Source of the DNA: GCA-2698665 sp047611265
GTDB lineage: Bacteria > Pseudomonadota > Gammaproteobacteria > GCA-002705445 > GCA-002716945
Reading direction: 5' to 3'
DNA length: 64,000 nt
Assembly: GCA_047611265.1 (NCBI GenBank)
Contig: JBLFWM010000001.1
Location: 124,001-188,000, forward strand
The notes below the pieces were generated by a model. The model was not told the DNA's origin. It did no database searches and worked only from the letters and a program-made list of their open reading frames with translations. The number at the start of each line of letters is the position of its first letter. Positions within the stretch are counted from its first letter, which is position 1. A program made the position numbers and the translations under genes. Below are positions 25,616 through 34,224 of the stretch, piece by piece.

Positions 25616-26383
25616 TTAATTACAAATTTTACACTTATTATCTTTAACTATTTTAACAGTTCTAAAACTCATATGTTTCAAATCTACTAATAATAATTTA
25701 CTTTCCAGTGATTCACCAAAACCTATCAAAGTTTTTATAGCCTCCGTTGCCTGAAGGGAACCTATTATACCAGTTAATGTAGATAACACCCCTGAGTCTA
25801 TGCAAGAACTTGCTTCATCTTCTATATCATCATAAAGACAATTATAGCAAGGCATATCACATAAATCATTTCGAAAAACTGCAACTTGCCCTTGCATCTT
25901 TATAGCGGCACCCATAACCAAGGGTTTTTTTAAAAGCAAAGATATTTCATTAATCAATGACCTTGATTCAAAATTATCAGTAGCATCAATAATTACATCT
26001 ACATCTTTCATCAGATGAATTGAATTATTTGTAAATCGTATATTATAACCTTGGATATTTATGTCAGGATTTAAGACCTTTAGTCTTTTGCATGCTACAT
26101 CAGTTTTATATAGGCCAAGGTCTTCTGAGGTATATAAGATTTGCCTCTGAAGGTTTGTTTCCTCTACTACGTCATGGTCTATCAATGTAATTTTACCAAA
26201 TCCTGACGTTGATAAATACTGAGCAACTGGGCAACCAAGACCTCCAAGACCTATTATTGCCGCATGCTTTTGTTTTAAGATTTCAAGTCCATCAGTTTGA
26301 ATTTCTTCCAAGAGAATATGTTTGTTATACCTCAGAAGATCATCGTTTGATAATTGAAGTTTATTTGTTTTCTTTACCTTCAT
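25616..26383 (-). CDS. moeB: MoaD-adenylating enzyme (MoeB/ThiF family)
   Basis: This E1-like enzyme adenylates the MoaD C-terminus (or ThiS in ThiF). I use the ATG at 26383 (255 residues), which precedes LSNDDLLRYNKHILL, the usual N-terminal helix; an earlier ATG at 26455 adds 24 atypical residues. The Rossmann loop GLGGLG is at 45-50. Structural zinc is held by CYNC and a C-terminal CKIC. Proximity to moaA, moaD and moaE favours MoeB over ThiF. The first 23 nt overlap the DUF1244 gene. Confidence 0.88.
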   Translation of the reverse strand: MKVKKTNKLQLSNDDLLRYNKHILLEEIQTDGLEILKQKHAAIIGLGGLGCPVAQYLSTSGFGKITLIDHDVVEETNLQRQILYTSEDLGLYKTDVACKRLKVLNPDINIQGYNIRFTNNSIHLMKDVDVIIDATDNFESRSLINEISLLLKKPLVMGAAIKMQGQVAVFRNDLCDMPCYNCLYDDIEDEASSCIDSGVLSTLTGIIGSLQATEAIKTLIGFGESLESKLLLVDLKHMSFRTVKIVKDNKCKICN

Positions 26384-26675
26384 TAAATTTTTCAAGTTGC
26401 TCTTTAGTTGCCTCTTTTTGATACTTATTCTTATATTCAGAATAAGGCATGCCATAAACTAATTCTCGAGCTTCATCATAAGTTAATTTATCTCCTAATT
26501 TCTCAGCTTCTGACATATACCATTTAGATATACAATTACGGCAGAAGTTCGCCAAATTCATCATATCAATATTTTGCACATCAGGATTCTTCCTCAAATG
26601 ATCAAGGATCTTTTGGAATGTTGCAGATTCTATTTTTAATTTTTTAGCCATTGCAAGCTTATCGTCATATAACAT
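26361..26675 (-). CDS. DUF1244-family protein
   Basis: This is a short, mostly helical protein. The segment NIDMMNLANFCRNCISKWY followed by ELVYGMPYSEYKNKYQKEAT is the DUF1244 signature as I know it, including two conserved Cys in FCRNC. I choose the ATG at 26675 (MLYDDKLAMAKKLKI), as in the family; an ATG at 26729 would add 18 residues. The function is unknown. It overlaps moeB by 23 nt, so the two are probably co-transcribed. Confidence 0.8.
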   Translation of the reverse strand: MLYDDKLAMAKKLKIESATFQKILDHLRKNPDVQNIDMMNLANFCRNCISKWYMSEAEKLGDKLTYDEARELVYGMPYSEYKNKYQKEATKEQLEKFNEGKENK

Positions 26676-26740
26676 AATATTCCTCATATATTTATAATAC
26701 AAATATACCATAAAATTAGATGCGCCCAAGTATTCATGCT

Positions 26741-27640
26741 TTAGATTTTATTGTAGCTTCTCTTGGCTTGACTGAGCTGTATACCCAATATTACAATAAT
26801 TAGACCTACAAGGTAATTCCATGAGACATCTTCATTAAAAAAGATAACGCCAAATAAGATAGCCCAGACAGGAATTAGATAATTCATTATAGATATAAAA
26901 GTCGCCCCTGAAGATTGCAATATTTGAAAGTATATTATGGTTGCAATAGCTGTACAAAAAACTCCTAATATAACTACTGCAGTAATATGTTTATAATCAC
27001 CATACGAATGTGGAGCCAGATCAAAATTTAACATTATATATATACTCATGATGACTGCAGAATACAATATCACTCCTGTTGAGGCGTTTAAAGGATTCGT
27101 AATCTTAAATCTCTTTCCATACACTGCAGCGAATGAGTAAAGTATTGCCCCACTTATAACCATCAATTCAGAATAAATTCCATCAATAAAATTATTTTCA
27201 ATTATATTTTTGTCCGGCATTATTAAAATAATTATTCCAGTAAATGCAACCAAAAAACCAATAAGCTTTTTCTTTGTCATATTCTCATCATCTAAGAAAA
27301 AATGAGATAATATTAATGTAGAGATAGGCATTGTTGACATTAATATGCCAGCTAAAGAACTATCAATCCCAATTTGTCCATATGAAATTAGCAAGAAAGG
27401 AGCCACAATTCCTACAATGCTCATAAAAAAGTAGTAACGCCAGTTTGATAAATCAATATTAATCTTTTTAAAAATTATTAAAACAAAACCCAGTAATACT
27501 ATACTGGCAATAAGCAAGCGTCCTGTCACTAAGACTTCCGGACTATAAGCTCCCAATGCAAATTTATTAAGAGTAAAAGCACCACCCCAAATAGCCGATA
27601 GCAACATTAATAATATCCAATTCGTTGTATATGAGGTCAT
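26741..27640 (-). CDS. EamA/DMT-family transporter
   Basis: This 299-residue protein has ten hydrophobic segments arranged as two EamA repeats (about residues 5-140 and 150-292). LLSAIWGGAFTLNKFALG opens the first repeat, and EDVSWNYLVGLIIVILGI lies in the last helices. DMT proteins usually export amino acids or other small metabolites; the substrate cannot be inferred. It is divergent from the MOSC gene across 52 bp. Confidence 0.85.
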   Translation of the reverse strand: MTSYTTNWILLMLLSAIWGGAFTLNKFALGAYSPEVLVTGRLLIASIVLLGFVLIIFKKINIDLSNWRYYFFMSIVGIVAPFLLISYGQIGIDSSLAGILMSTMPISTLILSHFFLDDENMTKKKLIGFLVAFTGIIILIMPDKNIIENNFIDGIYSELMVISGAILYSFAAVYGKRFKITNPLNASTGVILYSAVIMSIYIMLNFDLAPHSYGDYKHITAVVILGVFCTAIATIIYFQILQSSGATFISIMNYLIPVWAILFGVIFFNEDVSWNYLVGLIIVILGIQLSQAKRSYNKI

Positions 27641-27692
27641 CTTAAGTTATCCTTTTTTTATAATGAGATTATACAATTACTTTATCTAAAAT

Positions 27693-28352
27693 ATGAAAGT
27701 TTTATCTATAAATATTTCTGAGCCCAAGAAAGTCATGTTTAATGGCAAAGAGCTTATTACCAGTATATATAAAAAACCAATAGAAGGCTCTATTGAGGTT
27801 ACTGATGTTGGGTTAATTGGTGATAGGCAAGCAGATATGAAAGTGCATGGAGGCTATGATAAGGCTCTATACGCATACTCATACAAACATTATCAGACTT
27901 GGTCAAAAGAAATGAAGCAAGAATATAATGAATTTGGGCTTGTTGGAGAAAATCTTACGATTGATGATTTTAATGAAAAAGAAATATATATTGGAGATGA
28001 ATTAAAAATTGGGAATTGTCTTTTTCAGATCTCTCAGCCAAGAATACCTTGCTATAAAATTGGTATAAAAATGAATAGCAGAAATTTTCCAAAAAAGTTT
28101 TCTCAAAGTGGCCTCTTAGGATCTTATTTGAGAGTATTAAAAACAGGGAGTATATCCAAGAATGATGAGATTGAGCATATAAGAAAAGAAAGTGATAGTT
28201 TATCTGTATATGAAATTGCTGAAATATTATTTAAAGATATAGATAATATTGATAAAATGAAAAAAGCGATAGACTTAAAATATTTAACAGAAGAAATTAA
28301 GGAAAAATTTAGGGAAAGGCTAATGAAACTAGGAGACTTTAGTTCTTTATAA
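27693..28352 (+). CDS. MOSC-domain protein (YiiM type)
   Basis: The 219-residue protein has a MOSC beta-barrel (about residues 30-160) with the VHGGYDKALYAYSYKHY signature. The conserved Cys, C120 in QPRIPCYKIGIKM, would ligate molybdenum cofactor. A helical C-terminal extension (about 165-219) matches the 3-alpha domain of YiiM, which reduces N-hydroxylated substrates. It is presumably a molybdoenzyme or cofactor carrier that uses the product of the nearby moa genes. It is 4 nt upstream of the zf-CHCC gene. Confidence 0.86.
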   Translation: MKVLSINISEPKKVMFNGKELITSIYKKPIEGSIEVTDVGLIGDRQADMKVHGGYDKALYAYSYKHYQTWSKEMKQEYNEFGLVGENLTIDDFNEKEIYIGDELKIGNCLFQISQPRIPCYKIGIKMNSRNFPKKFSQSGLLGSYLRVLKTGSISKNDEIEHIRKESDSLSVYEIAEILFKDIDNIDKMKKAIDLKYLTEEIKEKFRERLMKLGDFSSL

Positions 28353-28356
28353 AAAC

Positions 28357-28536
28357 ATGAGAGTATCTAATATTAAAATAATAGAAGATGATATAGATAC
28401 AATAAGTTGCTCTGGTGATGACATAAGTGGTGGTCATCCTCAAATATTTTTAAAAGTTAGTAGTGAAGATGGAACTGTAGAATGTTATTATTGCGGTAAG
28501 AACTTTATACAAAAATCAATGTTTAAGAAAAAATAA
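28357..28536 (+). CDS. zf-CHCC zinc-finger protein (59 residues)
   Basis: This short gene has an ATG at 28357, 4 nt after the MOSC gene, and a stop 2 nt before hisI. The protein shows the zf-CHCC pattern: a Cys in ISCSGDDISGGHPQ (C18), the His in GGHP (H27), and the pair CYYC (C43, C46) followed by GKNF. The domain is shared with the NDUFS6 subunit of mitochondrial complex I. The bacterial stand-alone forms are small and uncharacterised. Confidence 0.88.
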   Translation: MRVSNIKIIEDDIDTISCSGDDISGGHPQIFLKVSSEDGTVECYYCGKNFIQKSMFKKK

Positions 28537-28538
28537 TT

Positions 28539-28994
28539 ATGTTTGAAGATAGAATATCAGTTAAAGAAGTGGAAGAAGGAAATAAGCTTAGCCCAAAGTT
28601 TAATTCTGATGGGTTTATACCAGTTGTCACTACTGACACAAAAACAGGCATCTTATTAATGCATGCATTCATGAATGCAGAGGCTCTTAAACTCACAATT
28701 GAAAAAGGAGAGGCTCATTATTATAGTAGAAGCAGAAAATGTATATGGCATAAAGGAGCCACCAGTGGCTTTGTACAAAAGGTTGATAATATACTAATTG
28801 ATGATGACCAGGATTGTGTTTGGATTAAAGTAACTGTAACTGGCAATGCAAGTTGTCATGTTGGTTACTTTTCATGTTTTTATCGTGAAATAAAATATGA
28901 TGGTAAAAAAGCAAAACTAACGTTTACTGAGAAAGAGAAAGTATTTGATCCAGATGATGTGTATGGAGATGCTCCGAATCCTACTATATTATAA
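28539..28994 (+). CDS. hisI: phosphoribosyl-AMP cyclohydrolase
   Basis: HisI opens the adenine ring of phosphoribosyl-AMP in histidine synthesis. This is a stand-alone HisI of 151 residues without the HisE domain. Zinc ligands are visible as C93 (DDQDCVW), C106 (NASCH) and C113 (YFSCF), and the MNAEALKLTIEKGEAHYYSRSR core is classical. The long C-terminus (VFDPDDVYG) resembles the alphaproteobacterial type more than the E. coli HisIE fusion. No other his gene lies in the window. Confidence 0.94.
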   Translation: MFEDRISVKEVEEGNKLSPKFNSDGFIPVVTTDTKTGILLMHAFMNAEALKLTIEKGEAHYYSRSRKCIWHKGATSGFVQKVDNILIDDDQDCVWIKVTVTGNASCHVGYFSCFYREIKYDGKKAKLTFTEKEKVFDPDDVYGDAPNPTIL

Positions 28995-29225
28995 ATTATT
29001 GAAGCTAAGGTTCTGACTAAAGAATCTTCCCAGTAAACCGGTAATATAAAAGTTTACAGTTAGATAAAAAGGTCCTAATTCCATTGAAGCATAAAAATAA
29101 TATATAGACGGAATTGGACTATAGTTAGAAAAATAATAGTATGTGAAATGAATAAATATTATAACAGGGACAATAATTAGCGCCCCATGTATTATATTGA
29201 TAATAGTACTTTTTAAATAACCCAT
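28989..29225 (-). CDS. small membrane protein, possible truncated DUF502 relative
   Basis: This frame encodes 78 residues from ATG 29225 (an ATG at 29237 would overlap the next gene's start). It has two hydrophobic segments, IIHGALIIVPVIIFIHFTYYYF and the LGPFYLTVNFYITGLLGRFF region. The order of a GALIIVPV-type first helix and a later GPFYLT..ITGLLGR stretch recalls the first half of DUF502 membrane proteins, which are normally over 190 residues. It could be a remnant, a genuine small protein, or spurious. It fills the only non-overlapping space between hisI and the RibD-C gene. Confidence 0.4.
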   Translation of the reverse strand: MGYLKSTIINIIHGALIIVPVIIFIHFTYYYFSNYSPIPSIYYFYASMELGPFYLTVNFYITGLLGRFFSQNLSFNNL

Positions 29226-29231
29226 AATCTT

Positions 29232-30101
29232 ATGCATAATAAATCTAATAAATTCAGTATAACAAAAAAATCTTCATGGTCACTAATTTTAGCAGCTAAA
29301 TATTTCAGAGTGAATAATTTTGATAATGAGTCCCGGATTATTATAGAAAAATCACTAAATAGCAAAAAGTATGAATATGAATATGATATAGAAAAAAAAG
29401 AAGTAATTAATAGTAATTTTAATATAGATGGTTATACGGATAACCTCTTTAAATTATATCTTCCTATAATATTTAATAGTAAAAAGACTTATTTGATAGG
29501 TCATTTAGCGCAGACATTGGATGGATTTATAGCAACAAATTCAAATGAGTCAAAGTATATAAGCTCTAAAGAAAATCTTACCCATATACATATGTTAAGG
29601 GCAATTTCAGATATAATCTTGGTAGGATTCAATACTGTTAAATCAGATAATCCCATGCTTACAACAAGACTTGTGAGGGGTGAAAACCCTATGAGGATTA
29701 TTTTAGATAAAAACGACAGTATTAGTAAAAAATATAATGTCTTTAATAATAAAGATGATAATGGTTATAAAATTATCAATGATAAGTTAAAACAAAAAGA
29801 TCCAAATATATTTCAACTACCTCTAGTAGATAATCAGTTTGATGAAAGAGACATAATATCATTGCTAACTAAGCTAAATAAAAAAATAGTTTTCATAGAA
29901 GGTGGTGGCAAAACTATCTCAAGGTTTTATAAAAAAAACCTTCTTGATAAATTACATCTATGTATTAGCCCTATAATATTAGGGAAAGGGATTAGTAGTT
30001 TTGTAATTCCAAAACAAAAATCATTGAAAGAAGTTGATGATCATAAAATATCTTATATTAAGATGGGTAGTGATATTTTATGTGATATTGATTTATTTTA
30101 A
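29232..30101 (+). CDS. RibD C-terminal-domain (DHFR-fold) reductase
   Basis: From about residue 85 the 289-residue protein is a RibD_C domain: GHLAQTLDGFIATNS, then MLRAISDIILVGFNTVKSDN for NADPH and substrate, NPMRIILD, and a closing IEGGGKTISRFYKKNLLDKL. There is no deaminase domain with the HAE and PCxxC zinc motifs; instead there is an unassigned N-terminal extension of about 85 residues. RibD_C enzymes reduce ribosylamino-pyrimidines for riboflavin, and archaeal ArfC is a stand-alone example. Here it is convergent with, and overlaps by 9 nt, the pterin/glycosyltransferase operon. Its substrate is probably not the riboflavin intermediate, but that is inference. Confidence 0.82.
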   Translation: MHNKSNKFSITKKSSWSLILAAKYFRVNNFDNESRIIIEKSLNSKKYEYEYDIEKKEVINSNFNIDGYTDNLFKLYLPIIFNSKKTYLIGHLAQTLDGFIATNSNESKYISSKENLTHIHMLRAISDIILVGFNTVKSDNPMLTTRLVRGENPMRIILDKNDSISKKYNVFNNKDDNGYKIINDKLKQKDPNIFQLPLVDNQFDERDIISLLTKLNKKIVFIEGGGKTISRFYKKNLLDKLHLCISPIILGKGISSFVIPKQKSLKEVDDHKISYIKMGSDILCDIDLF

Positions 30102-30986
30102 TCTAATTTTTAGAAAAAAATAGAGTCCTGGTAAAGAACATATTAAGTTCAATATTCCATATATTATTGATACACTAATGCTTGCAGATGCTGAGAGCCC
30201 TAAAAGAAAGGATAATAAAAGAGCAGTTAGCTCTCTTATACCCCAACCTCCAATACTAATTGGTAAAGTCATAGAAAATAGGATTATTGGAGAAAAAACC
30301 ATAAACGCAATATAATCAATATCTAACCCTAATGAAATTGCAGATATTACATAGATAAGTACATATGAGCATACAACAAAAAATGAAAGGATCAAGTGTC
30401 TCCAGAATACTTCTCCCGAAAAAACTGTGTAAAAATTATTACTAATTCTTTTGCCACTTAACATTTTTTTTATTTTCTTGTTAAGGAATAATTTAAATAT
30501 AAAAAATATTAATAATGAAGGAAAAAATAAGTAAAAGAAGGCTTCGTATTTATGATTTACGAGAAAGTAAAGGGTTAGAGATACTATAAAAAAAGCAAGC
30601 AACATGATTTGACCAGATAATCTTTCAAAAATAACAGCTTGTACGGACTTTCCCATTTTTAGTATTTCAATTTTATTTTCTGTTGTATGATAAATACGAA
30701 ACATGTCTCCTATAATACCGCCTGGCAAAATATTATTCATAAAGGTAGATATATAATAAAACTGAATGGAATTCTTAAAACTAATGTTTAGATTAGTAAT
30801 TTTAGAAATATACATCCATCTGTATGCTGATAAAAAATGCTGTATAATACTTATTAGTATAATTAATATAATATATCGTATGTCTACAATAGAAAGTATA
30901 TTGGATATATTAATTCCATACTGCTCAATAATATAATAAATTATTAAAATAGACAGAATATATTTCAGAGTATCCTTGATATTCAT
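30093..30986 (-). CDS. UPF0104/lysylphosphatidylglycerol-synthase-type membrane protein
   Basis: This 297-residue integral membrane protein has about seven or eight helices. The features RWMYISKITNLNISFKN, FMNNILPGGIIGDMFR and PISIGGWGIRELTALLL are hallmarks of the UPF0104/LPG_synthase_TM (AglD2/GLD2-like) superfamily. Members move or process lipid-linked molecules across the membrane; the catalytic synthase domain of MprF is absent. It is the last gene of a five-gene minus-strand operon and overlaps the methyltransferase by 1 nt (TAATG). Confidence 0.86.
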   Translation of the reverse strand: MNIKDTLKYILSILIIYYIIEQYGINISNILSIVDIRYIILIILISIIQHFLSAYRWMYISKITNLNISFKNSIQFYYISTFMNNILPGGIIGDMFRIYHTTENKIEILKMGKSVQAVIFERLSGQIMLLAFFIVSLTLYFLVNHKYEAFFYLFFPSLLIFFIFKLFLNKKIKKMLSGKRISNNFYTVFSGEVFWRHLILSFFVVCSYVLIYVISAISLGLDIDYIAFMVFSPIILFSMTLPISIGGWGIRELTALLLSFLLGLSASASISVSIIYGILNLICSLPGLYFFLKIRLK

Positions 30987-31858
30987 TATGTTAATATTAA
31001 AATATCTTTATGACCTACAGTAATTTTTGACTTACCGGACACAATGTCTTTCAGCTTTACCTTTCGCCATTCACTAAGCATATCTTTATCAGTAATATCA
31101 TCTTTTTTTAATGGTTTATATATTGTATTTAAATACATTTTTTGAAAATATTTGGTATTTTCATTATAAGACTTTAACTCCCAGGAAGAATCTTTAATCT
31201 GAAAACTATATTTCTTCTTCGCGCTATACTCTTTTATAAGCTTAATGCTTTTTGAACCAACTACATATCCAGAGATTTTATTCATTTCTTGATGTTTATT
31301 AAACATCGTTAAAACATATTTGTCATATTTATGACTAGAGTCCCATTTAATACTTCCATCAAAACATATAGAAAAATATATTATTTTATTTTTTCCTACC
31401 TTATTTAAAAGTTTTTTGATAAATAGTATTGGAAGTATATCTGACATAGCTGACAAACTAATTAGATTATAATTATTAATAATATCTAATGATTTTAAAA
31501 TATCAGTATTCATTAATTGAATATTTTCAGTTTTGATAGTATCTATTTTTTTTAATTGATACTTTGTAGGGGATTCTTTTAAAATATTATAGTTTGTCCC
31601 ATTTAGATAATTATAAGTGGATGCATAAAAATCTCTTAAAAGTTTAGAGTCATAATCTATAAGAAGCATTTCTTCAAAGACCATTTTCTTGCTATGACAG
31701 TATCTTAAAAATGACCCATTTCCAGAACCCAGATCAATGATCTTATTAAAAAAAGACTTGTCTTTTTTATATTGTTCTTTTAAAAGATTACTTCTATGTT
31801 TTAAATCATATTTTTCTCGTGCTTTAATCCACGACAATGAAAATTTATCTTGTTCCAT
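30986..31858 (-). CDS. class I SAM-dependent methyltransferase
   Basis: With the ATG at 31858 (MEQDKFSLSWIKAREKYD) the protein has 290 residues; a start at 31936 would lie deep in the glycosyltransferase gene. Motif I is IIDLGSGNGSFLRY at about residues 40-53, with the acidic motif II at LLIDYDSKLL. The C-terminal half is divergent and carries no recognised substrate domain. Overlaps of 14 nt with the glycosyltransferase and 1 nt with the UPF0104 gene indicate tight coupling. The substrate is unknown; a sugar or pterin group on the operon's product is plausible. Confidence 0.84.
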   Translation of the reverse strand: MEQDKFSLSWIKAREKYDLKHRSNLLKEQYKKDKSFFNKIIDLGSGNGSFLRYCHSKKMVFEEMLLIDYDSKLLRDFYASTYNYLNGTNYNILKESPTKYQLKKIDTIKTENIQLMNTDILKSLDIINNYNLISLSAMSDILPILFIKKLLNKVGKNKIIYFSICFDGSIKWDSSHKYDKYVLTMFNKHQEMNKISGYVVGSKSIKLIKEYSAKKKYSFQIKDSSWELKSYNENTKYFQKMYLNTIYKPLKKDDITDKDMLSEWRKVKLKDIVSGKSKITVGHKDILILT

Positions 31859-32843
31859 ATAACACCATTTTAAAATTCCTGGCTGCCCTCTTCCAGCCAT
31901 ACTTTTCAATGCTAGAGGATGCTGATTTAGAAACATGCCTATTAAAATTATGCTCTATGGTTTCAGCTAATGACTTAATATTATTTTCTTCGACAAAATC
32001 AACATCTCTACTTTTCAATACTTCCCTTAATACTGGCAAATCTGTAGTGATAACTTTAACACCAGAAATTGAAGACTCAAGTAATGCCATGCCAAAACCT
32101 TCATAATGTGTTGCAAGTATGAATAACTTTGATTTTTGTAAATAATCGAGCATAGTCTTAGTTTCCACTGAACCTAAAAATGTTATTTTATCTTCCAATC
32201 TATAATCCTTAATCAAAAGATCTAGTCTCTGATAATAATCTTTATCAATATCATAATCTCCTATAATATTTAAATGCCAATCAAATTTAAGTTTACTCAA
32301 TGACTTTATCAGCCACTCATATCCTTTTCTTGGAATTATATTCCCAATTGATAGAATATTTTTAGAATTAGCTGCAGTATTACAATTAAAAAAACAATCT
32401 CTGATACCTGGGTATACCACATTTATATTGGAGTGCTTATTTAAATATTTACTGATTTTTGATTTCATGTATTTACTTACAGTCGTAATTGATTTTGCAT
32501 ATGTGAAAGCTATTTTCTCGTTAAAGTATAATTTAAGATCAGATGACCTTTTAGCAGGATCTTCTAATGAGCATGGATGGTGTACTAGTAAACTAATATT
32601 ATCAAATTTCTTTATAATATATTTGATTCTGTTAGCCAGATAACCATCTACTATTATAATAGACTCTTTTGGTATTTTCTTTAATTTTGTAAAGAGTTTA
32701 ATACTTGAAATATCATGTTTGACTATTATGCCAAAGTGATAAATAAATATCTTTTTTAAATACTTACATAATTGAATATCATATAATGTTCCGCCGGTAA
32801 TAGTACTGCCGAATTTAGGATAAATAAAATATATTTTTCTCAT
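31845..32843 (-). CDS. GT4-family glycosyltransferase
   Basis: This is a 332-residue retaining GT-B enzyme. The C-terminal nucleotide-sugar domain shows SIGNIIPRKGYEWLI, the linker region ITFLGSVETKTMLDYL, and the EX7E motif in YEGFGMALLESSISG. The N-terminal acceptor domain is short and holds a VHHPCSLED segment typical of GT4 proteins. Donor and acceptor are unknown. It overlaps the PTPS-like gene by 4 nt and the methyltransferase by 14 nt. Confidence 0.88.
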   Translation of the reverse strand: MRKIYFIYPKFGSTITGGTLYDIQLCKYLKKIFIYHFGIIVKHDISSIKLFTKLKKIPKESIIIVDGYLANRIKYIIKKFDNISLLVHHPCSLEDPAKRSSDLKLYFNEKIAFTYAKSITTVSKYMKSKISKYLNKHSNINVVYPGIRDCFFNCNTAANSKNILSIGNIIPRKGYEWLIKSLSKLKFDWHLNIIGDYDIDKDYYQRLDLLIKDYRLEDKITFLGSVETKTMLDYLQKSKLFILATHYEGFGMALLESSISGVKVITTDLPVLREVLKSRDVDFVEENNIKSLAETIEHNFNRHVSKSASSSIEKYGWKRAARNFKMVLYGTR

Positions 32844-33238
32844 TCATTAATTTTTTGTTCATAAGATGCTGATGCAATATGTGATTCATTTAAAATCATC
32901 TTAATTGAATATAACTCTGAAGTATCAAATTTTTCTTTTTCTAATTGGCTTATAAAGTCCATAGTTAATTGTTTTGCCATAAACTCTGTAGTTGTTATTA
33001 TTCCTGAAAATAAATTAATATCATCAAGATTTTTATAATTATAAACTTTGATACACTTATTCAGTAATTTTGATGCAAGCCCAATATCTATGACAACATT
33101 TTTATCTGTTATTTGATCACTTCTAATTATCAAATCTATTACATAAGTTGCACCATGGAGATTTTTAGCAGGTCCAAAAAAATCATCTTTTAAGCTATGG
33201 GCTATAAATAAATTATCTCTTACAGTTACTTCATACAT
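32840..33238 (-). CDS. divergent 6-pyruvoyl-tetrahydropterin-synthase-like protein
   Basis: This 132-residue protein has the T-fold of QueD/PTPS but altered catalytic positions. The first zinc ligand is H14 (FIAH). The usual C-x3-HGH becomes A24-x3-H28-G-A30, losing both the catalytic Cys and the last zinc His. The VVIDIG segment near residues 48-53, YNYKNLDDINLF and the ESHIASASYE end are strongly patterned, so the fold and the substrate Glu appear kept. I recall a subfamily with the same LHGATYVID signature beside MDR and GT genes. It is distinct from the true queD at 12.6 kb. The exact reaction is unknown. Confidence 0.82.
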   Translation of the reverse strand: MYEVTVRDNLFIAHSLKDDFFGPAKNLHGATYVIDLIIRSDQITDKNVVIDIGLASKLLNKCIKVYNYKNLDDINLFSGIITTTEFMAKQLTMDFISQLEKEKFDTSELYSIKMILNESHIASASYEQKINE

Positions 33239-33240
33239 GG

Positions 33241-34224
33241 TTATTTATTTCCATAGTTTACTACTTTACAAAAAAATCTCTGTTCTTTGCTCATTTCAGA
33301 GAAAAATTTTGGTAGCTTATTAAAGTTTATCATTTTGTTTTCTACCAGATGATCTAATCTATCATCATTTAACATACTAATTGCCAATTCTCTTCTTTGG
33401 ACATTGTTCCAATATTTGCTTCTATTATGAGAAACTTTGGATACTTGAGAAAAAATAATCTTAATCCTTTTTGAAAGAAATTCTTCACCAAATTTAACTC
33501 TAGAAACATTGTTTCCATACCAGCTTAATATACAAATAGTTGCTTCATCTCTCACATGCTTACTTAGACTATTCATAATATCAGCACTACCAGAGCACTC
33601 ATAAATAATATTTGCCTTATAATTTTTAGGTATCTGAGTTTTAAAATTAATGTCAAATATTTTAGAAAGTTTACTTTTTTTTGTATCACTATCAACCAGC
33701 AATATTTCGCAGCCAGGTATGGATTTTAGTAAGTAGGTCATTAAAAATCCAACTACTCCAGAACCTATAACTAATATTTTATCACCACATGACGGTAGTG
33801 TATCCCACATACCATTTACTGCCGTCTCCATATTTGCTGTCAATAAGCACCTTTTTAGTGGAATTGATTCTGAAATTAAAGTTACCTCAGACTCATTTAA
33901 CACATAATGTGTTTGATGAGGATATAATGTATATACATGTTTTCCTTTAAACCCAGATGATCCTTTCATCACCTTGCCTATATTCATATATCCATATTTA
34001 ACATCTGAACCAAATTTTCCCTCTTGATATGGGCACCTCATTAATTCTTTTTGACTGTCAGGAACAGTCCCAGTATAAACAATTTTTTCTGTTCCATAGC
34101 TTATTCCGCTATATACTGTTTGAATTAAAAGCTCATTTTTCTGTGGTGGATCAATAGTATGACTTTTAATATAACTATTATTTTTTTTCTTAATCCAGAA
34201 TGATTGTGCGTTTATTTTTTTCAT
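33241..34224 (-). CDS. MDR-family zinc-type dehydrogenase (BchC-like)
   Basis: This 327-residue medium-chain dehydrogenase has a GroES-like N-terminal part containing VYSGISYGTE and KYGYMNIGKV, and a Rossmann loop VIGSGVVGFL near residues 152-161. The structural zinc lobe with four Cys is missing, so the protein is shorter than typical zinc alcohol dehydrogenases and looks more like BchC-type enzymes. It is the first gene of the minus-strand operon, 2 nt before the PTPS-like gene. It is separated from the divergent CDP-alcohol phosphatidyltransferase by only 20 bp. The substrate is unknown. Confidence 0.83.
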   Translation of the reverse strand: MKKINAQSFWIKKKNNSYIKSHTIDPPQKNELLIQTVYSGISYGTEKIVYTGTVPDSQKELMRCPYQEGKFGSDVKYGYMNIGKVMKGSSGFKGKHVYTLYPHQTHYVLNESEVTLISESIPLKRCLLTANMETAVNGMWDTLPSCGDKILVIGSGVVGFLMTYLLKSIPGCEILLVDSDTKKSKLSKIFDINFKTQIPKNYKANIIYECSGSADIMNSLSKHVRDEATICILSWYGNNVSRVKFGEEFLSKRIKIIFSQVSKVSHNRSKYWNNVQRRELAISMLNDDRLDHLVENKMINFNKLPKFFSEMSKEQRFFCKVVNYGNK

